Program-made: the position numbers and the translations under genes
In this document: piece by piece, positions 60,014 through 64,000 of the stretch
How the letters are laid out: every line of letters begins with the position of its first letter
How positions within the stretch are numbered: position 1 is the stretch's first letter
The notes under the pieces: generated by a model
Told to the model about the DNA's origin: nothing
The model's input: the letters and a program-made list of their open reading frames with translations, nothing else
Database searches by the model: none
Assembly: GCF_003473485.1 (NCBI RefSeq)
Contig: NC_053048.1
Location: 42,528,755 to 42,592,754, forward strand
Direction: 5' to 3'
Length of the DNA stretch: 64,000 bases
DNA from: Medicago truncatula
Lineage: Eukaryota; Streptophyta; Magnoliopsida; Fabales; Fabaceae

Positions 60014-61329
60014 CATGCCTTTTGAAATGTATATAAGAATATTTATGTTTCATTTAAATAGATGACCGAGTTTTTTTAGTAGAACAAGAGTTTGTTAGCA
60101 AACTTGTCCTTCGTACGGTTGATGACTAATCGGACTAAATCTCAAACGAGGTTTCAAAAGATACCGTAGTTAGGCATATATTGGCTTTTGCATTGATTTT
60201 TCGGCTGGAATTGAGAATTACTTTCCAAGATTTCCATTTTATTCAAACATTAACATTTCTATAGCAAATTTTCTTTTCCATCTTATTTTTGACTTCAATT
60301 TGCTACTTATGTCATTTTCTACAGAAATTTGTTTACGTTTCTTGGTAACAAAAACATTTATCATGTGTGATATCATGATGCTATTTGATATCTGAATAGT
60401 TTCATCACAAAGTTGCACTAATATAGCTAGTATTGTATATAAACATTAAATAATTTGTTCACGACATTTCAATTTAGATATCAGAGATCTTTGAAAACAT
60501 TTCTAGGGCAAACACCAAAAACTATTTGTCTGGAGATAATCAATAATACTCTATATATCGTTATAGCAAATCATTTTTGTCGGGAGATATAATAATGGTT
60601 TGGGAGCTGAAGTAGATTGATAAAGAAGTAATGTTCTATATTAGTGCGATTAATGGATTGTATACTGTACAGAGCAAATGTATTGAATATATTTTTCTTT
60701 TACAGTAAAATTCATGTTTCAGTAAACAAAACCAGAAAAAGCATTACATGAAGTGTAGAATTGGGGAATAAATTTCAGAATATCATTTCGAAGGTAATGA
60801 GAATACAACCATTAAACTACCATGATATATCTAACGTGCATAATTAACAAGCCAAATAGTCTGTACAAACGATTACATAATATGAAATTATATTTACACA
60901 CAAGGGCTTTTAAAAATAAAACAAAATGTATTTACACACAAGGATTGATCAGAAAACAAAAGATCATTTATCAACCATGATCAAGACCCTATTCATTTTT
61001 CTACCCCCACTAGATTATGTGGTTTAGTATCTATGCTTTTTCCCAGACTTATTTTCTTAGCACATTGCTAACACCATCTCAATCATATCAATAAAAGAGG
61101 ACTGTTATTTGCTCTCTTGTGCATTATATTTTACTGCACCAGCTGCAGCTCGGTACTTGACAATCATATCCCACCCCATGATTGCATCAGGAAAGCTTCA
61201 AACGTGAATTATGGTGCAGCCACTCTCATGACTGGGCATGGAGAGGTTGATCCTACACTGATACAGCTGCAATTTTCAAGAGTCAGAAGCGTTTTTATAA
61301 CCAAGTATTACAACAGAAACAGGCTTTTA
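60014..61329. other. intergenic between the BRCT gene and U3, with an inverted coding-like fragment
   Basis: The first part is 3' flank. At about 61080-61245 the minus strand reads a coding-like end (SFPDAIMGWDMIVKYRAAAG, then AVKYNAQESK and stop), homologous to 49125-49250 on the plus strand. The plus-strand ORF at 61117-61491 is an artefact that overlaps the U3 gene. Confidence 0.45.
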
Positions 61330-61372
61330 GTCCCACATCGTTTGAAACTAGCAGAACTCAAATGTTTATATA
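61330..61372 (+). promoter_or_regulatory. plant snRNA promoter: USE and TATA (Pol III spacing)
   Basis: The upstream sequence element GTCCCACATCG (61330-61340) matches the plant consensus RTCCCACATCG. A TATA box (TTTATATA, 61365-61372) starts 24 bases after it. The RNA starts 22 bases further on. In plants the short USE-TATA distance specifies RNA polymerase III, the enzyme that makes plant U3. Confidence 0.85.
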
Positions 61373-61394
61373 GCACACGCGTGAATCATTGGTC

Positions 61395-61630
61395 ACGACC
61401 TTACTTGAACAGGATCTGTTCTATAGGATGGTACTACTGTGTCTATGATTCCTATAGGATGATGAAAGACAACCGTGCGATCAGAGCGTGATTAACGGCT
61501 GAGATGATTCTTCTCATGTTGAGACATCATCATCTTGTGCTGTAGATGATCGTTCTCAGACACACGCTGTCTGGGGTGGTTGCATGGTGTTCTTACAGAC
61601 TCAACGCCGTCGTATCAGCATTATGAACCC
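61395..61630 (+). ncRNA. U3: U3 snoRNA
   Basis: The RNA opens ACGACCTTACTTGAACAGGA, continuing into ATCTGTTCTATAGGAT, the conserved 5' domain of plant U3 that pairs with pre-rRNA (boxes A' and A). Downstream come a C'-like GATGATGAAAGAC (about 61457), the conserved GTGCGATCAGAGCGTGATTA (box B region), and a box C-like TAGATGATCGTTCT. U3 guides early 18S rRNA processing in the nucleolus. The 3' end is uncertain. The expected box D (CTGA) near the terminus reads ATGA here (ttatgaacc, 61621), and the first T4 run lies only at 61672. The gene may be a variant or a decaying copy, though its promoter is intact. Confidence 0.85.
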
Positions 61631-62014
61631 TAATCAAATTACTTGTAGATTATGCTTTATTGTAATTTGAGTTTTGTGGATTTCATTATGGGTTTGATCT
61701 TGAACAACTCATGAAAGATAAAGTTCCAAAATTTTTTAACCTAAATTAATTTTGATTCGATTTTAGATAAAAATTTCGAATTTTAATTTGTCTTAGCAGT
61801 AATAATCTGTTTTGAGGTTATTACGCTATTTTTTTATGTTATTTTTCATGTTAACAGTCTGTGGTCATAGCAATTGTTTCACAAATACTTTAGAAGAAGA
61901 TTTTGAATCATATTTACATTTGTGCAATACCTCCAATGTACAAATCATTAGAATCTTGGTTTTATTGATGTTAGTTATTTGCATTATTGATTGAATGTCA
62001 TCAATATATTTTCA
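61631..62014. other. sequence downstream of U3, no gene seen
   Basis: This is AT-rich DNA. ORF 61812-61994 has hydrophobic, low-complexity text and no motif. An acceptor-like 'atattttcag' ends at 62014. Confidence 0.4.
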
Positions 62015-62239
62015 GTATATAGAATCTACCATAAGTCGGATATTGATCACTCAGTTGATGATTCTTAACGTGGAGCTTGACAACATGGTAAAACTGGTAG
62101 ATATGTGCAACATCCAGCTTCCTATGGAGGTTGTATTTACGGGAAGCTTCCCCGACTGCAGATGTGTTGCTTCCTTGCACCGCAATTGCCGTGCCTTCCA
62201 CCTGGGAGAAGATTTTCATGGTCGAATCAGTGAATCCGG
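62015..62239 (+). CDS. possible internal exon of an unidentified gene
   Basis: An open stretch bounded by a good acceptor (ttttcag, ending 62014) and donor (aatccg|gtgagt, 62239) reads YIESTISRILITQLMILNVE, LDNMVKLVDMCNIQLPMEVV, FTGSFPDCRCVASLHRNCRA and FHLGEDFHGRISES. I do not recognise the family. The SFPD.CRC text slightly recalls the coding-like block at 49140. No flanking exons were confirmed; the ORFs at 62470-62670 and 62705-63004 are open but unrecognised. It could be a real gene extending rightwards or a remnant. Confidence 0.3.
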
Positions 62240-64000
62240 TGAGTGATTTTCATGGCAAAAATTATGGGTCCACTGGCCACATCAAAAAAGACGATCATTG
62301 ACACTACAAAATTACATGGAAATTGCAAAATTGTTGTTGAACACCATTTGGCCATGTGATGAATGGTTACTTCTAGAAACCCAGAATCTCAATTCTATCT
62401 TCTTCAATTGAACTCAGTTTTAAGTGCTGGTTTCATTCTAATTTCATACATTGTTCCATCAGCACATACATGAATGCTAATAACATTTTTCCCGTATTAT
62501 TTGTCTGTGTATTAATCTTTTATGTGACACCAGTCCTGCTTGAGAATTGCAACCAGGTTCACAACCCTATCATGATTGCTATTGTCTTTGTGATAGATTA
62601 TTTGAAGCTGATTGTCATTGGTGTTCTTAACTGGATCATTTTTCTTTTGGTTATGGATATAGTAGGATAGTAGCTTCTGTAATGAAAATTACAAATTTTG
62701 TTGCATGGGTAAACTACCTATTCTGAGTATGATTGATGATGACACTGCTGATAATTTAGAGGATGTCACTGGCAGGGGATCTCTTTTTTCTGAATCATAT
62801 GTTGACTCATTCTATGCTGCTCCTATTGTTACTTCAATTTATTCATTTGAAATGAATTCAGAGTTTCCTTTTATGTTCTACAGCAGTGACATCGTATCAA
62901 TGCAAATTGTGATCTATTTCTTTGTCGCCACATCTAGTGCACTTAAAAATTGTGTTTCAGCTTGCTACGAAAATGGACCCTGCTGCAATGAAATTGCTTC
63001 CTAGTTACACCTTGTTGTTTTTATCGGATTTGGAACTAAGATTTATACTAGTCAAAGAGATAATCACGTGCATGAAATTCAAAATTTTTGAACACTAGTG
63101 ATGTTACATATGTGCTAGTTGGCCTTTATTTGTGTATTGATTTTGCATTTTTGCTCCTTCCTGCGAAGAGTTTACAATACTCCATGCCAGGGACAAAGGA
63201 ATTTAGCGTGGCTTTGAATTGTAATGTCTTGTCCTTTTTCATTGTTTAAACTCCATTGGCGAGAAGTTGAATACGAAAATTCCATTGGTGTAAAAATAGC
63301 ACAATGATTGGTGTGTTGAAAATTGATGAAAATTTCCTTTCTATCTTTCATACTCCAATTTAATGGCTTAAGTTTGTATTTTGCCTTCTTCTAATTTCCC
63401 TTTAGTGCATTACTTCTGTGGTTTCCAAACTCACCAATTGTACTGTCTCATTGATTCAATAGTGGAAGTTCTGCTTTTGTATTCTACAACTACTTGTTTA
63501 AAGACCATAACCCTTACAATGCTATTTACTGTTTAGTACAAAATATTGTCAAATAGAGGCGCCAGTCGCTATAACACTCTTGCGTAGCGAAATTTGGACA
63601 AACAGCTATATTTTCAGCTATCCTCGATTGCCAACACTGGCTTCTGTGATATTCTTTAAAAGACACTATGCTTTTTAAATTTAAATTTAACTGTTGACTG
63701 ACCTAGTGATGGGAAGAATCCATGAGTTTACCAAATTTAACTGTTATTCCAAAGAATCAAATCACCAAATGAAAAACTCATGCTTTAAAGGTTGATTTTA
63801 TTTCTTGCTTTATATTAGATAAGTGTGTAATTTTTGTTCCCCATTATGCGGTCTTTCTATATATTCAAGGAACTGATTTAACTCAACTTAGCCTTATGTG
63901 TGGGGCAGAATTCGCATCTTTTGGAAGAGCGGTAGCAGAATTAACTTGATGAGGTCAAAACTTTCAGAGAAAGTCGGACCACTTTGACTGCTGTAAGTGT
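62240..64000. other. right end of window, unresolved
   Basis: ORF 62705-63004 (99 codons, starting MGKLPILSMIDDDTADNLED) has no motif I know. At 63545-63590 'tgtcaaatagaggcgccagtcgctataac' resembles the inverse of 35816-35853 in BPG2 intron 1, a short dispersed repeat. The final 100 bases contain open, charged text that may be an exon edge. Nothing firm can be called. Confidence 0.3.

Noticed and set aside
61117-61491. 124-codon plus-strand ORF
   Set aside because: It overlaps the U3 promoter and RNA, has no family motif, and its central text is the translated USE/TATA/U3 sequence.

Overview
The window reads as nuclear DNA of a papilionoid legume, most likely a galegoid species such as Medicago or a close relative. 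The evidence is AT-rich intergenic DNA, genes with many short GT-AG introns, many copies of a legume-type tRNA-derived SINE, and dense small DNA transposons. The species is an inference; the plant and legume assignment is strong.

Layout: 1-1.6 kb holds a 99-codon single-exon gene. From 1.6 to 8.4 kb lies a transposon graveyard, with a LINE split by a hAT-like element that itself carries a Tourist/Harbinger-type element. At 8.5-9.6 kb (-) is a four-exon GASA/Snakin peptide gene. At 13.0-18.5 kb (-) is GPI1/PIG-Q of GPI-anchor synthesis. From 19.8 to 30 kb is a second repeat-rich block: a decayed MULE transposase, an intact ORF for a GRF zinc-finger membrane protein, several TIR elements with target duplications and two nested Harbinger-like elements. 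ERD15 lies at 30.7-31.2 kb (+) and BPG2, a chloroplast GTPase, at 32.6-37.5 kb (-). BPG2 is head to head with an RRM gene resembling AIPP1/EDM3 (39.2-41.1 kb, +). A TIR-NBS-LRR immune receptor gene follows on the same strand (42.6-48.8 kb). At 50.4-52.4 kb is a TIR element with a decayed GRF gene. At 53.2-60.0 kb (+) is a 14-exon gene for a protein with a GNAT-like region and tandem BRCT domains. A U3 snoRNA gene with a plant USE/TATA promoter lies near 61.4 kb. The last 2.4 kb holds one possible exon of an unidentified gene.

The main discovery candidate is the TIR-NBS-LRR gene. Its last exon runs in one open frame from the post-LRR domain into a LINE-derived zinc-knuckle and a complete RNase H-like domain with all four expected acidic residues. 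This predicts a 1471-residue immune receptor with a retrotransposon-derived nuclease-like tail. It sits 1.5 kb downstream of an AIPP1/EDM3-like gene, a family known to control transcript processing at transposon-containing loci, including an NLR in Arabidopsis.

Exon boundaries were derived by hand from splice signals and phase, and every multi-exon model closes in frame. Transcription, 5' ends and orthology were not tested.
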